Of a stretch of 64,000 nt of DNA, positions 21,723 to 31,449 are shown piece after piece. Numbering within the stretch: the first letter of the stretch is position 1; each line of letters starts with the position of its first letter. The notes beneath the pieces are model-generated. The model saw only the letters and a list, made by a program, of their open reading frames with translations, ran no database searches and was not told the DNA's origin. This stretch comes from Usitatibacter palustris (lineage in GTDB: Bacteria; Pseudomonadota; Gammaproteobacteria; Burkholderiales; Usitatibacteraceae), in NCBI RefSeq assembly GCF_013003985.1, contig NZ_CP053073.1, forward strand, positions 2,604,001-2,668,000, written 5' to 3'. A program made the position numbers and the translations under genes.

Positions 21723-22679
21723 CTACTCGAGCGTGAAGCGGGCGACTGCCACGCGCGTATGCGGCTCGAGGTTGAACTCGCGGTTGTTGTAGATCATCTG
21801 GACGTCCGGCGCGTTGCCCACGACCACGGCGAACGGCGGCTTGCCGATGACTTCGGTTTCGCTGCCGCCCGGGTTGTTGCGCGACAGCAGCACCTTGCCG
21901 CGCGCGTCCTTGATTTCGACCCAGGCGTTGCCACGGAACTTGAAGCGGATGACGCTCCCGCCGGCGGCGAGAACGCTGTTGGTATCGATCGGCGCCTGCG
22001 ACACGGCGGGGCGCGATTCGGTGGGCGGCTCGGTCTTCGGCGGCGCGGACTTCACGGGCACGGCCTTCGCGGGTTCCGTTTTCACGGGAGCGGGCGGTGC
22101 GGGCGGCTCTGTTTTCACGGGCTCGGCTTGCACCGGCTCCTTCGCAGGTTCCGGAGGCGAAGCAAGCTTTTCCGGCGCGGCCTTCGCGGGCGCTTGCGCC
22201 ACGCGATTGGCTTCAGCGGCGGGCTTGCGCGTTGCGCCCGCGGGCGGCGTCGGGCGGATGAAGAGCCACCAGTACATCGCGGCAAAGCCGAGCACGATCG
22301 CGACCACCGCGATGAACGTCGCCTTCACGTACGGGCTCGACAGGGCCTGGCCCGAAGGATCGAAGCGCAGGTTCTGGCTCTGCACGACGATCGCCGGGCG
22401 CTTGTCGAGCGGGGCCGTCTCGGCAAGCAGCACCAACACCGCTTCCGGATCGAGGCCCAGCACCTTCGCGTAGTTGCGCACGAAACCGCGCAGGAACGTG
22501 CCCTTCGGCAGGCGTGCGTAGTCGCCGCCCTCGAGCGCCTCGACCTGCGAGACGCTCATGTGCAGGCGCTGCGCGACGTCGGTCCGCGACAGCGCCTGGC
22601 GCTCGCGCTCGGCGACCAGCAGCGCGCCCAGCGTGCGGGGCGTCTCGGCGGGTGTCACGGGATCGGTCGTGCTTTCCAT
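21723..22679 (-). CDS. rodZ: RodZ-like cytoskeletal helix-turn-helix protein
   Basis: A 318-residue protein with the RodZ layout. A cytosolic HTH_25 domain (residues about 15-85: [41 protein letters not shown]) is followed by a transmembrane helix at about 120-140, a long Pro/Ala/Lys/Glu-rich linker of low complexity (about 150-225) and a periplasmic DUF4115 domain. It links MreB to the envelope in rod-shape maintenance. Confidence 0.88.
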   Translation of the reverse strand: MESTTDPVTPAETPRTLGALLVAERERQALSRTDVAQRLHMSVSQVEALEGGDYARLPKGTFLRGFVRNYAKVLGLDPEAVLVLLAETAPLDKRPAIVVQSQNLRFDPSGQALSSPYVKATFIAVVAIVLGFAAMYWWLFIRPTPPAGATRKPAAEANRVAQAPAKAAPEKLASPPEPAKEPVQAEPVKTEPPAPPAPVKTEPAKAVPVKSAPPKTEPPTESRPAVSQAPIDTNSVLAAGGSVIRFKFRGNAWVEIKDARGKVLLSRNNPGGSETEVIGKPPFAVVVGNAPDVQMIYNNREFNLEPHTRVAVARFTLE

Positions 22680-22692
22680 GGCGCGGTGTCGT

Positions 22693-23478
22693 TCAGTTGC
22701 GGGAGGGAGCGATGCCCACTTCCTTGCTCTGTGCCGAATCGGGGAAGCGACGGCGCATCTGCTGGAGGTAGCTTTCCTCGGCGATCTTGTCGTTGTTGGC
22801 GCGCGCGATCTTCACGGCGAGGAGGAGCGCATCGGCATTGGGGCTCGCGATGCGCATGTAGCGCGTGATGAAGTTCTCCGCGTCCTTCATCGCGCCGCGC
22901 TCGTACGAAAGCTCGGCGAGGTTGAAGAGCGCGCCCAGGAGGTCGGGGCGGATCGAGACGGCCGCGCGCAGCTGCGTTTCGGCCTCGGCGCTGCGGCCCG
23001 CGCGGCGCATGCACAGCCCGGCGGACAGATAGGCCTTCTCGGGCGTCGGATACAGCGGATCGGCGCCGGCGCGCCTGAGCATCTCGAGGCCGCGGGCGTG
23101 TTCGCCGCGCACGCAGACGAACCAGCCGTAGTTGTTGAGGACCTCGGAATTGTTCGGATCCATGCGCAGCGCGCGGTCGAACGCCTCGCGCGCCATCGTG
23201 TCCTCGCGCAATTCCATCAGCACGAGGCCCTGCATGTTCCACGCGGCCACGAAGCTCGGATCGTCCTTGATGGCGAGCTTGGTCTCGGACAGCGCCACGC
23301 CATAGATGCCGCGGGCGTAGTACTCGGCGGCGAGCGACGTGTGCGCCTCGGCGCGGCGGCGCGCGTCGGCGAGCACCGGATCGTTGGTCGGGGTTCGGGT
23401 TTCGGAGCTGCTCGTGGAAACGCAGCCGGCCGCGATCGTGATCGTCACACCTGCGAGGACGCAGCGGAGGAAGTTCAC
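22693..23478 (-). CDS. pilW: Type IV pilus biogenesis/stability lipoprotein PilW (PilF)
   Basis: A 261-residue lipoprotein with lipobox AAGC (Cys19) and about five TPR repeats ([39 protein letters not shown]). It helps the outer-membrane secretin PilQ assemble. The start is a GTG at 23478 overlapping the rlmN stop (GTGA). The rlmN-pilW-rodZ order is the standard neighbourhood. No other pilus genes are in the window. Confidence 0.9.
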   Translation of the reverse strand: MNFLRCVLAGVTITIAAGCVSTSSSETRTPTNDPVLADARRRAEAHTSLAAEYYARGIYGVALSETKLAIKDDPSFVAAWNMQGLVLMELREDTMAREAFDRALRMDPNNSEVLNNYGWFVCVRGEHARGLEMLRRAGADPLYPTPEKAYLSAGLCMRRAGRSAEAETQLRAAVSIRPDLLGALFNLAELSYERGAMKDAENFITRYMRIASPNADALLLAVKIARANNDKIAEESYLQQMRRRFPDSAQSKEVGIAPSRN

Positions 23479-24584
23479 GGTGCCACCTTTCTGAGGGGAA
23501 TCGTCTTGTTCTTCATCCGGTTGACCACCTGCCCGGCCAGTTGCCCGCAGGCCGCATCGATGTCGTCGCCGCGCGTCTTGCGCACTGTCGCGACGAAACC
23601 GGCCTCGATGAGCACCGACTGGAATTGCCGGACCGCGGCATCGCTCGAACGGACATAGCCCGATTCGGCAAAGGGATTGAACGGGATCAGGTTCACCTTG
23701 GCCGGCGTGTCGGCGAGCAGCTTCGCGAGCTCGCGCGCATTCGCCACCGAATCGTTCACGCCCTCGAGCATCACGTATTCGAAGGTGATGAAGTCGCGCG
23801 GCGCGACGGCGAGGTAATCGCGGCAAGCCTTGAGCAGCTCCGCGATCGGATACGTGCGATTGATCGGCACGATGCGGCTGCGGATTTCGTCGTTGGGTGC
23901 GTGCAGGCTCACCGCGAGGGCCACCGGCAGGCGCTCGCCGAGCTTGCGGATCATCGGCACGACGCCCGAGGTCGAGAGCGTCACGCGGCGGCGCGACAGG
24001 CCGTAGGCGTGGTCGTCGAGCATCACTTCCATCGCATCGGTGACGGCCACGAAATTGTTGAGCGGCTCGCCCATGCCCATCATCACCACGTTGGTGATCG
24101 GCCGCGCATCGGCGTCTTCGCGCAGCGAGGCGCCGAGCTCCGCGACACGGCGGCGCGCGACCCAGAGCTGCCCGAGGATCTCGGACACCGAGAGGTCGCG
24201 GTTGAAGCCCTGGCGGCCGGTCGAGCAGAACTTGCAGTCGAGCGCGCAGCCCACCTGCGACGAAACGCACAGCGTTCCGCGGTCGTCTTCGGGAATGAAC
24301 ACCGTCTCGATGCCGTTGCCGACGCCGACGTCGAAGAGCCACTTGATCGTGCCGTCGGCGGAGATGTGCTCGGACATGATCTCCGGCGGTTCCACCACGG
24401 CGAGCGCATGCAGCTTCTCGCGCAGGCCCTTGGCGAGGTCGGTCATTGCGTCGAAATCATCGACGCCGCGCTGGTGGACCCAGCTGAAGACCTGCTTGGC
24501 GCGAAACGGCTTCTCCCCGAGCTCGGCGAACCAGGCGGTCAACCGAGGGAGCGTGAAATCGAGGAGGTTCGTGCGCTCGGCCAT
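23475..24584 (-). CDS. rlmN: Dual-specificity RNA methyltransferase RlmN
   Basis: A 369-residue radical-SAM enzyme forming m2A2503 in 23S rRNA and m2A37 in some tRNAs. The radical cluster motif CALDCKFC lies near residue 120. GMGEPLNN and SGVVPMI follow, and the second catalytic cysteine lies in the C-terminal [12 protein letters not shown]. The ATG at 24584 has AGGA upstream, 13 bp after ndk. Confidence 0.95.
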   Translation of the reverse strand: MAERTNLLDFTLPRLTAWFAELGEKPFRAKQVFSWVHQRGVDDFDAMTDLAKGLREKLHALAVVEPPEIMSEHISADGTIKWLFDVGVGNGIETVFIPEDDRGTLCVSSQVGCALDCKFCSTGRQGFNRDLSVSEILGQLWVARRRVAELGASLREDADARPITNVVMMGMGEPLNNFVAVTDAMEVMLDDHAYGLSRRRVTLSTSGVVPMIRKLGERLPVALAVSLHAPNDEIRSRIVPINRTYPIAELLKACRDYLAVAPRDFITFEYVMLEGVNDSVANARELAKLLADTPAKVNLIPFNPFAESGYVRSSDAAVRQFQSVLIEAGFVATVRKTRGDDIDAACGQLAGQVVNRMKNKTIPLRKVAP

Positions 24585-24597
24585 GGCGGCTCGGGTC

Positions 24598-25023
24598 CTA
24601 GCGCGAGTAGACCTGGTGCTCCGGGAAGAAATAGCCGATCTCGACCTTGGCCGTCTCCGGCGCGTCGGAACCATGCACCGCATTGGCGTCGATCGACTGC
24701 GCGAAGTCGGCGCGGATCGTGCCCTTGTCGGCCTTCTTCGGGTCGGTCGCGCCCATGAGCTCGCGGTTCTTGAGGATCGCGCTCTCGCCCTCGAGCACCG
24801 TGACCATCACGGGGCCGGTGATCATGAAATCGACGAGGTCCTTGAAGAAGGGCCGCGTCTTGTGCACCGCATAAAAGCCCTCGGCGTCGTTGCGCGACAG
24901 GTGAATCATGCGCGCGGCGATGACCTTGAGGCCGGCCTTCTCGAAACGGGCATAAATCTCGCCGATCACGTTCTTGGCAACGGCGTCGGGCTTGATGATC
25001 GACAGGGTTCGTTCCACAGCCAT
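24598..25023 (-). CDS. ndk: Nucleoside diphosphate kinase
   Basis: A 141-residue enzyme that balances NTP pools. The active-site histidine lies in NAVHGSD, the KPDAV nucleotide motif is at residues 11-15, and the [12 protein letters not shown] start is diagnostic. A GGAG site precedes the ATG. First gene of the minus-strand housekeeping run; the 64 bp upstream to tilS holds no gene. Confidence 0.97.
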   Translation of the reverse strand: MAVERTLSIIKPDAVAKNVIGEIYARFEKAGLKVIAARMIHLSRNDAEGFYAVHKTRPFFKDLVDFMITGPVMVTVLEGESAILKNRELMGATDPKKADKGTIRADFAQSIDANAVHGSDAPETAKVEIGYFFPEHQVYSR

Positions 25024-25087
25024 AAAATCTCCGCTAACTGAATGAAATCCTTAGCTTTTCATTCTAGCACAGCGGCCCCCTACGCCG

Positions 25088-26401
25088 CTAGGCCGGAGGC
25101 GGGAAAAACCACTCCGGAAGCAGGCCGGAACGGCCCTCGGGGCACCGGTAGGCCTCGGCGATCCCGATTCCGGGGACCCAGACGAGCTGGTCACGGTGGA
25201 AAAGAAGCGGCAACCGCATGCGCTGCCAGACAGGGACCGCGCTTTCCTGCAGGAGGTTCTTGAGGGCCCGGTTGGGGCGCTTGGCATCGAGGCGAAGCCG
25301 TTCCCCACCGGCTCGGGGGGCAAAACGCCAGCCAGCCTCGCGCGTCGTGTCCTCGCAGATGCCCTCGCCTTCGGCGCGGGCGAAGCGAACCACGCCGCGG
25401 CCCTCACCCAGCGCGAGTTCCGGTTCCCCGGCCCAGTCGAGCGTCCAGCCGGCCTCAGGCCGGGGCTCGCGGTCGAGGCGGATTTCCCCGCGATGGCACA
25501 CCAGCGCCGCGCCGCCGTGCTCGATGCGTACGCGGGCATCGCGGCGCGACTCGAAAAGTTGCCGCGCCATCTCGTCCAGGCGCGCCTCGCCGGGCATCGG
25601 CAGCGCATTGGCATGGAGGAAGGCGCGCAGTGCGTTCGCGCGCCGGGCCGGATCCGTGAGCGCAGCCGTGGGCAACGCGTCGGCGCGAACGCCATCCTGG
25701 CGAGCGAGCAACGTCAGGAGCGCATCGGCATCGGCGGCATGGCGCGCGAAGCGCGCGAGCGCATCGCGCCAGTTGGGAAAGCGCTCCGCGAGGCGCGGAA
25801 CGATCTCGTTGCGCAGGAAGTTGCGATCGAAGACCGACGAGCGATTCGATTCGTCCTCGACCCATTCGAGGCCGCGCGCGCGGGCGCGTTCGAGCAGCGT
25901 GTCGCGCGGCATGTCGAGCAGCGGCCGGACGATCTCGATCGACGTCCCCGGCAACGTGCGAGAAGCCGGCATGGCCGCCGCGCCCTTGATCCCGGTGCCG
26001 CGCAGCAACTGGAGCAGCACGGTTTCCGCCTGGTCATCGAGGTGGTGCGCGAGCGCGATCACATCGACCTCGCGCGTCGCATACGCCGCGTAGCGCGCAT
26101 CGCGCGCGGCGGCCTCGATGCCCTGGCCCGACTGGCGATCGAGCTGGACACGGATGACTTCGAGGGGGATGGCGCGAGCCGCGCAGAACGCCGCGCAGAA
26201 ATCCGCCCACGCGTCGGCATTCGGGCTCAGCCCGTGATGAACGTGGATTGCGGAGAGCGTGATGCCCGAGGATTCGCGCGCTTCATGCAGCGCATCGAGC
26301 AGGACGACGGAATCGAGCCCGCCGGAGAACCCGACGCAGACCCGCGAGCCTCTGGGGAGGACCAATGGGGACAGACCCCATTGGTGACGTGTAACAGTCA
26401 T
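25088..26401 (-). CDS. tilS: tRNA(Ile)-lysidine synthase TilS
   Basis: A 437-residue enzyme that converts C34 of tRNA-Ile(CAU) to lysidine. The PP-loop SGGLDS is at residues 26-31, and VHHGLSPNADAWADFCAAFC, HHLDDQAETVLLQLLRGTG and the TilS C-terminal domains follow. The frame begins at an ATG at 26401, which sits at the centre of a 96-bp palindrome (26358-26453). Residues 1 to about 15 are encoded by one repeat arm and are probably not ancestral. No Shine-Dalgarno precedes the ATG. A TTG at about codon 13 is an alternative start. Confidence 0.9.
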   Translation of the reverse strand: MTVTRHQWGLSPLVLPRGSRVCVGFSGGLDSVVLLDALHEARESSGITLSAIHVHHGLSPNADAWADFCAAFCAARAIPLEVIRVQLDRQSGQGIEAAARDARYAAYATREVDVIALAHHLDDQAETVLLQLLRGTGIKGAAAMPASRTLPGTSIEIVRPLLDMPRDTLLERARARGLEWVEDESNRSSVFDRNFLRNEIVPRLAERFPNWRDALARFARHAADADALLTLLARQDGVRADALPTAALTDPARRANALRAFLHANALPMPGEARLDEMARQLFESRRDARVRIEHGGAALVCHRGEIRLDREPRPEAGWTLDWAGEPELALGEGRGVVRFARAEGEGICEDTTREAGWRFAPRAGGERLRLDAKRPNRALKNLLQESAVPVWQRMRLPLLFHRDQLVWVPGIGIAEAYRCPEGRSGLLPEWFFPPPA

Positions 26402-26451
26402 GGGCGCCCGCGATTGTTACAGGTCACCAATGGGGTCTGTCCCCATTGGTC

Positions 26452-26453
<2 letters not shown>
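26358..26453. repeat. REP-like 96-bp palindrome between accA and tilS
   Basis: Two identical 30-base arms (26358-26387 and 26424-26453) in inverted orientation. Each contains GGGGACAGACCCC, itself a short palindrome. They continue inward with a further 20-base imperfect match (about 16 of 20) around a GGGCGCCC centre. Arms with GGGG(A/T)CAG...CCCC are typical of intergenic repeats linked to REP-associated transposases in beta- and gammaproteobacteria (family knowledge). No such transposase is in the window. The repeat abuts the accA stop and contains the annotated tilS start. Confidence 0.85.
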
Positions 26454-27417
<964 letters not shown>

Positions 27418-27457
27418 GTAGTGGAGTCGGGTCGCGGGAAGGCGGAAATGATAACGG

Positions 27458-27463
27458 TAAAAT
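27458..27463 (+). promoter_or_regulatory. Candidate -10 element, cobalamin adenosyltransferase
   Basis: TAAAAT, seven bases before the ATG at 27471, with no ribosome site between. The expected transcript would begin at or next to the start codon, that is, be leaderless. No convincing -35 is visible. Confidence 0.4.
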
Positions 27464-27470
27464 CACGGAC

Positions 27471-28031
27471 ATGAGCTTTCGGCTGACGAAGATCGTGACA
27501 CGCACCGGGGACGACGGCACGACCGGCCTCGGGGACGGCACGCGCGTGGGCAAGGATCACGCCCGCGTGGCGGCTCTCGGCGACCTCGACGAATTGAACA
27601 GCGCCCTGGGCGCGGTCCTTGCCGAGGAACTGCCTGCGGCAGTGCGCGCCGCCCTGTCGGACGCGCAAAACGACCTGTTCGACCTCGGCGGCGAAATCTC
27701 GATTCCCGGGCGCACGGCCTTGCGGGCCGCGCACGTGGAAAACCTCGACCAGGCCATCGCCACGCTCGGCGCGGATCTTCCCCCGCTCAAGGAATTCGTC
27801 CTGCCCGGCGGCACGCGCGCCGCGGCAGCCTGTCATCTCGCACGGACCGTCTGCCGCCGTGCCGAGCGCTCGCTTGCCGCGCTGGCGCGCAACGAGGCGG
27901 TCAGTGTTGCCAGCCGCCAATACATCAACCGCCTCTCGGATCTCCTGTTCATCGCAGCGCGCGCGATCAACCGCGCCGCCGGAACCGCGGAAACCGTGTG
28001 GCAACCGGGCCGGGGAGTCGACCAGCAATGA
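27471..28031 (+). CDS. Cob(I)yrinic acid a,c-diamide adenosyltransferase, PduO type
   Basis: A 186-residue ATP:corrinoid adenosyltransferase making adenosylcobalamin. Signatures: TRTGDDGTTGLGDGTRVGKD (ATP-binding N-terminus), ALGDLDELNSALG, and the C-terminal RQYINRLSDLLFIAARAINR that shapes the corrinoid site. Length fits the PduO/MMAB family. The stop overlaps the ECF sigma start as ATGA. A cobalamin-type binding protein lies 2.6 kb downstream on the other strand. Confidence 0.93.
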   Translation: MSFRLTKIVTRTGDDGTTGLGDGTRVGKDHARVAALGDLDELNSALGAVLAEELPAAVRAALSDAQNDLFDLGGEISIPGRTALRAAHVENLDQAIATLGADLPPLKEFVLPGGTRAAAACHLARTVCRRAERSLAALARNEAVSVASRQYINRLSDLLFIAARAINRAAGTAETVWQPGRGVDQQ

Positions 28032-28594
28032 CCGCTGAAGCACAGCACGACCGCCTGGCCGCCCTCCTGGGCCGCGCCGGTCTGGGCGACCGCCCGGCCT
28101 TCGAGGAGCTTTATCACGCAACCCGATCGAAACTGTTTGCCGTCTCGCTTCGTATAGTCAGGGAGCGCCAACTGGCGGAGGAAGTCTTGCAGGACAGTTT
28201 CGTGAGCATCTGGAACCACGCGGGCGATTACGCGCAGGCGAAAAGCGCGCCCACGACATGGATGGCGGCGATCGTTCGCAATCGCAGCCTCGATGTCGTG
28301 CGCCGCTCCGCGCACGACGCGCCCGACGTGGACGAGAAGCTCGCCTCGCAGCTCGTGGACGAGTCGGCTTCGCCCGCGCAGGACTACGAGACTGCCCTCG
28401 ACAAGCACGCGATCCGCGAATGCCTCGAGGAGCTCGATCCGGAGCAGCGCCAGTCGATCGCGCTCGCGTTCTATCACGGGCTGTCGCACTCGGAGCTCGC
28501 CGCGCACATGCGCAAGCCCCTGGGCACCGTGAAGACGCACGTGCGCCGCGGTTTGTTGCGATTGAAAGACTGCCTCATGCGGGCCGGAGCCTGA
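28028..28594 (+). CDS. ECF RNA polymerase sigma factor
   Basis: A 188-residue sigma-70 family factor of the extracytoplasmic-function group. Region 2 at about residues 22-90 (FEELYHATRSKLFAVSLRIV, EVLQDSFVSIWNHA) and region 4 at about 125-180 (LEELDPEQRQSIALAFYHG, LGTVKTHVRRGLLRLK) are both intact. GGGGAG precedes the ATG, which overlaps the upstream stop. The gene directly after it encodes an RskA-type membrane anti-sigma factor, so activity is likely held at the membrane until an envelope signal arrives. Confidence 0.93.
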   Translation: MTAEAQHDRLAALLGRAGLGDRPAFEELYHATRSKLFAVSLRIVRERQLAEEVLQDSFVSIWNHAGDYAQAKSAPTTWMAAIVRNRSLDVVRRSAHDAPDVDEKLASQLVDESASPAQDYETALDKHAIRECLEELDPEQRQSIALAFYHGLSHSELAAHMRKPLGTVKTHVRRGLLRLKDCLMRAGA

Positions 28595-28595
28595 C

Positions 28596-29285
28596 ATGCG
28601 CAACCTTTCCACCGACACCCAGCACGCGCTCGCCGCGGAATACGTCCTCGGCACGCTGCGCGGATCAGCCCGCGCGCGTTTCACTGCGATGATGCAGGCC
28701 GATCCCGCCCTCGCCGCCGTCGTGCGCCGCTGGGAGGATTTCCTCACGCCGCTCGCCCTCAATGTCGCGCCGGTCGAACCGCGTGCCCGCGTCTGGCAGG
28801 CGATCGAAGCACGCATCGGAACGCGAACGGCCGCGAAGCCCCGGTCGTTCTGGTCGAGCCTGGATTTCTGGCGCATCGCGGGCGTGAGTCTCGCGGGTGT
28901 GGTCGTCGCGCTGCTGCTCGTGCTCATGACGCCGCGCGCACCCGAAGGCCCGATGATGATCGCCGTGCTCGTCACGCCCGAACAGGTGCCGCGCATGGTG
29001 GTCGAGCAGCACGCGGACATGATGAAGGTCCGCCCCGTGAAGGCCTGGACCTCGGCTCCGGGCGTGGACCTCGAGCTGTGGGCCATCGGCGAGGATGGCA
29101 AGCCCCGGTCGCTCGGCGTGGTCGCCTCCCACAAGGAGACCGACATGCCGATGCCGTTCGATCACGCCAAGATGAAGGGCGCGATGATGATTGCGCTCTC
29201 GCGCGAACCCAAGGGCGGCTCGCCCACGGGCACGCCCACCACCGTCCTCTGCTCGGGCCCGCTCGCGAAAACGCAGCGAGCCTGA
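28596..29285 (+). CDS. RskA-type anti-sigma factor
   Basis: A 229-residue membrane protein. The N-terminal cytosolic part (HALAAEYVLGTLRGSARARF) resembles the sigma-binding anti-sigma domain. One transmembrane helix lies at about residues 95-113. The periplasmic C-terminal RskA domain (VDLELWAIGEDGKPRSLGV) is rich in Met (PMMIAVLV, MVVEQHADMMK, MPMPFDHAKMKGAMMIA). The Met-rich surface could sense oxidants or copper, which is inference. It starts 1 bp after the sigma gene stop. Confidence 0.88.
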   Translation: MRNLSTDTQHALAAEYVLGTLRGSARARFTAMMQADPALAAVVRRWEDFLTPLALNVAPVEPRARVWQAIEARIGTRTAAKPRSFWSSLDFWRIAGVSLAGVVVALLLVLMTPRAPEGPMMIAVLVTPEQVPRMVVEQHADMMKVRPVKAWTSAPGVDLELWAIGEDGKPRSLGVVASHKETDMPMPFDHAKMKGAMMIALSREPKGGSPTGTPTTVLCSGPLAKTQRA

Positions 29286-29365
29286 AGTCGTAAGACTTTT
29301 GCGGGAGTGCACGGCGCCCTGCGCGCGCCTACAGTAGCGCGGTCCCTTTGCTGCAAAGGCCGACC

Positions 29366-30640
29366 ATGCACCGCCTCCCCGCGCTACGCCTCGCCACGTT
29401 CGCCCTGATTGCCGCATTCGCCGGCGGCGCCGACGCGCAGCTCTTCAGCACCTCCGCGCCCAACCTCTCCCAGGTCAAGTACGTGACCAAGGAAAACGCC
29501 GACACGATCCTCAAGCCCGGCGACATCATGTTCAAGCGCCTGAACGATTCGTCGCCCGCGACGACGATCGGCATCTCCATCAGCGAGACGCTCATCCAGA
29601 ACCTGCACGGCACGCTCGGTAGCGGCGAGGCCGCGGCCGGCGACCCGAAGGTCGTGCACGTCGCGATGTACCTCGGCGGCGGACAGACGGCCGAAGCGCA
29701 CGGCGAGACGCCGGGCGAATCCGCGGGCGTGAGCCTGCGGCCGCTCTCGAAGCACGCGGGCTTCCTCTGGTTCGTCGTGCGGCCGGTCGACCAGGCGCTC
29801 GCGAAGGAGGCCGTCGCGATCGCGCGCACGTGGGCCACGGGCCGCATGGGTTACGCCCTCCCGCTCACCGTGCCGCTCTCCGACTCGAGCTTCGGCCCGA
29901 AGGCGCGCACCGAGGCACTCGAATACGGACGCGCGGCGAACGTTGCCGGCGGCCCGCCGGGCATGAGCAAGATGTTCTGCTCGCAGTTCATCCTCGCCGT
30001 GTACCAGGCCGCCGTCGTTCAACGCCAGCTCGCGAAGAATTCCAAGCTCAACGCCGACCAGGTCACGATGATCTCGGGCGTCGACCGCCAGCCCTCGAAC
30101 ACGTCGCCGCTGGTGATGCACGGCCGGATGATGATGACGCGCATCGGCGTCGAGTGGGATCGCGTGGGCTGGGTCGTCACGCAGAATCCTCCGGCCGAGC
30201 CGCGTCTTGGCGTGCCGGTGCTGCCCTCGCCCGGTGGCCCTGCGCAATACCAGGCGTCCAACGCGAAGTGCCTCATCGCCGTGCCGCAGATGGCCGGCTT
30301 CGCCGATCCCAAGGTCGTCGTGCGCCAGGGCTCGCCCATCGTCACGGGCCAATGCGGCGCGCCCGGATCACGCTGGGAGCTGAAGGACGGGCGCCTGCTC
30401 GCCGACAAGACGCTGTGCCTTTCGGTCAACGATGGGCGGATGGCTCCAGGCTCGCGCCTCATCCTCTGGGGCTGCCACGGCGGTGCCGACCAGCGCTGGA
30501 CCTACTCGGGCAAGGCGCTGAAGCTCACCGACAAGAACCTCTGCGCGGAAGTCGTCCCGATGCCCGGCACGATGGGCATTCCGGTGCTCGCCGACTGCAA
30601 GGCCACCGTGCCCGCGCAAGCCTGGACGAGAAACTTCTAG
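29366..30640 (+). CDS. Secreted permuted-papain peptidase with C-terminal ricin-type lectin domain
   Basis: A 424-residue protein with a signal peptide (first about 23 residues, ending GGADA). Residues about 50-260 resemble the circularly permuted papain-like fold of YiiX/NlpC relatives: PGDIMFKRLND, the candidate catalytic His in VVHVAMYLGGG, then Cys in MFCSQFILAVYQ. Residues about 300-424 form a beta-trefoil with ricin-type repeats (SRWELKDG, CLSVNDGR, DQRWTYSG, LCAEVVP). The ATG at 29366 has AAAGG upstream; a TTG six codons earlier is less likely. It follows the ECF/anti-sigma pair by 80 bp and may be a target. The stop overlaps the convergent gene. Confidence 0.75.
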   Translation: MHRLPALRLATFALIAAFAGGADAQLFSTSAPNLSQVKYVTKENADTILKPGDIMFKRLNDSSPATTIGISISETLIQNLHGTLGSGEAAAGDPKVVHVAMYLGGGQTAEAHGETPGESAGVSLRPLSKHAGFLWFVVRPVDQALAKEAVAIARTWATGRMGYALPLTVPLSDSSFGPKARTEALEYGRAANVAGGPPGMSKMFCSQFILAVYQAAVVQRQLAKNSKLNADQVTMISGVDRQPSNTSPLVMHGRMMMTRIGVEWDRVGWVVTQNPPAEPRLGVPVLPSPGGPAQYQASNAKCLIAVPQMAGFADPKVVVRQGSPIVTGQCGAPGSRWELKDGRLLADKTLCLSVNDGRMAPGSRLILWGCHGGADQRWTYSGKALKLTDKNLCAEVVPMPGTMGIPVLADCKATVPAQAWTRNF

Positions 30641-31449
30641 CGCCGCAGCGCGTCGATTCCGCGGCACAGCGCCTCGACACCGTCGGCGAGCCGCGGGGTC
30701 GGGCGATAGAAGTGATCGCCGTTCACGTACACGAACGCGTCGTTGCGCACGGCCCTGAGCGTGGGCCGCTCCTTCCACCGTTCGCGAAACGCCTTCTCGC
30801 CCTCGGGGCTTCCCGCACCGACGATCACCGCGGGGTCGCGCGCCAGCATCGCTTCCCACGACACCTCGGGCGCGACTCCGGGCAATGACGCGAACGGATT
30901 CTCCGCGCCGCAAATTGCAAGCGCGTCGTTCATGTAGTGATCGCCCGCGATGGTCATGAGCGGCCGGTGCTGGATTTCGAGGAACGCGCTGATGCGCGGC
31001 TTGCCGGCGTTCGCTCGGCGAAGCGCGGCGATGCGCTGCTCGAACGCGCGCGCGCTTTCGGGATCGCCGGCCTGCCCCGTGAGGCGCGCCACCTCGCGCA
31101 ATGTCCTGGGCACGTCGTCAAGGCGGCGTCCGGCGAACACCTCCACGCGTGCGCCCACGCGGGCGAAGCGCTCGCGATCGCCTTCCTTCAGGCTGTCGGC
31201 CCAGATGAGCGCGATGTCGGGCTTGAGGACCGCGAGCTTCTCCCACGAGATGCCGACCGCGTTGGAGATCGTGGGGAGCTTCTTCGCTTCCGGCGGGTAA
31301 TCGCTGAATTCGCTCACCGCGATGAGTTTGTCGCCCGCACCGACCGCGTAGACGGCCTCGGTGAGGAAGGGAGACAGGGAAACGATGCGCTGCGCCTGGG
31401 CGCCGGTCGCGAGGCCCAGCGCGGCGAGCGCGGCGAGCCACGCCCTCAC
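30637..31449 (-). CDS. Cobalamin-type periplasmic substrate-binding protein (BtuF-like)
   Basis: A 270-residue helical-backbone binding protein (Peripla_BP_2) with a signal peptide ending ATGAQA. RIVSLSPFLTEAVYAVGAGDKLIAV and LKPDIALIW are typical of BtuF and ferric-siderophore binding proteins. No ABC permease or ATPase is adjacent. The GTG start overlaps the stop of the DAHP-synthase-like gene (GTGA), so it rides in the aromatic operon although its substrate is more likely a corrinoid. The 3' stop overlaps the stop of the papain/lectin gene on the opposite strand. Confidence 0.8.
   Translation of the reverse strand: MRAWLAALAALGLATGAQAQRIVSLSPFLTEAVYAVGAGDKLIAVSEFSDYPPEAKKLPTISNAVGISWEKLAVLKPDIALIWADSLKEGDRERFARVGARVEVFAGRRLDDVPRTLREVARLTGQAGDPESARAFEQRIAALRRANAGKPRISAFLEIQHRPLMTIAGDHYMNDALAICGAENPFASLPGVAPEVSWEAMLARDPAVIVGAGSPEGEKAFRERWKERPTLRAVRNDAFVYVNGDHFYRPTPRLADGVEALCRGIDALRR

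Noticed and set aside
29284..29310. AAGTC-GTAA-GACTT hairpin with T-run after the anti-sigma gene as a terminator.
   Set aside because: Five-base stem with a short T-run; too weak to call, although partial termination before the papain/lectin gene cannot be excluded.
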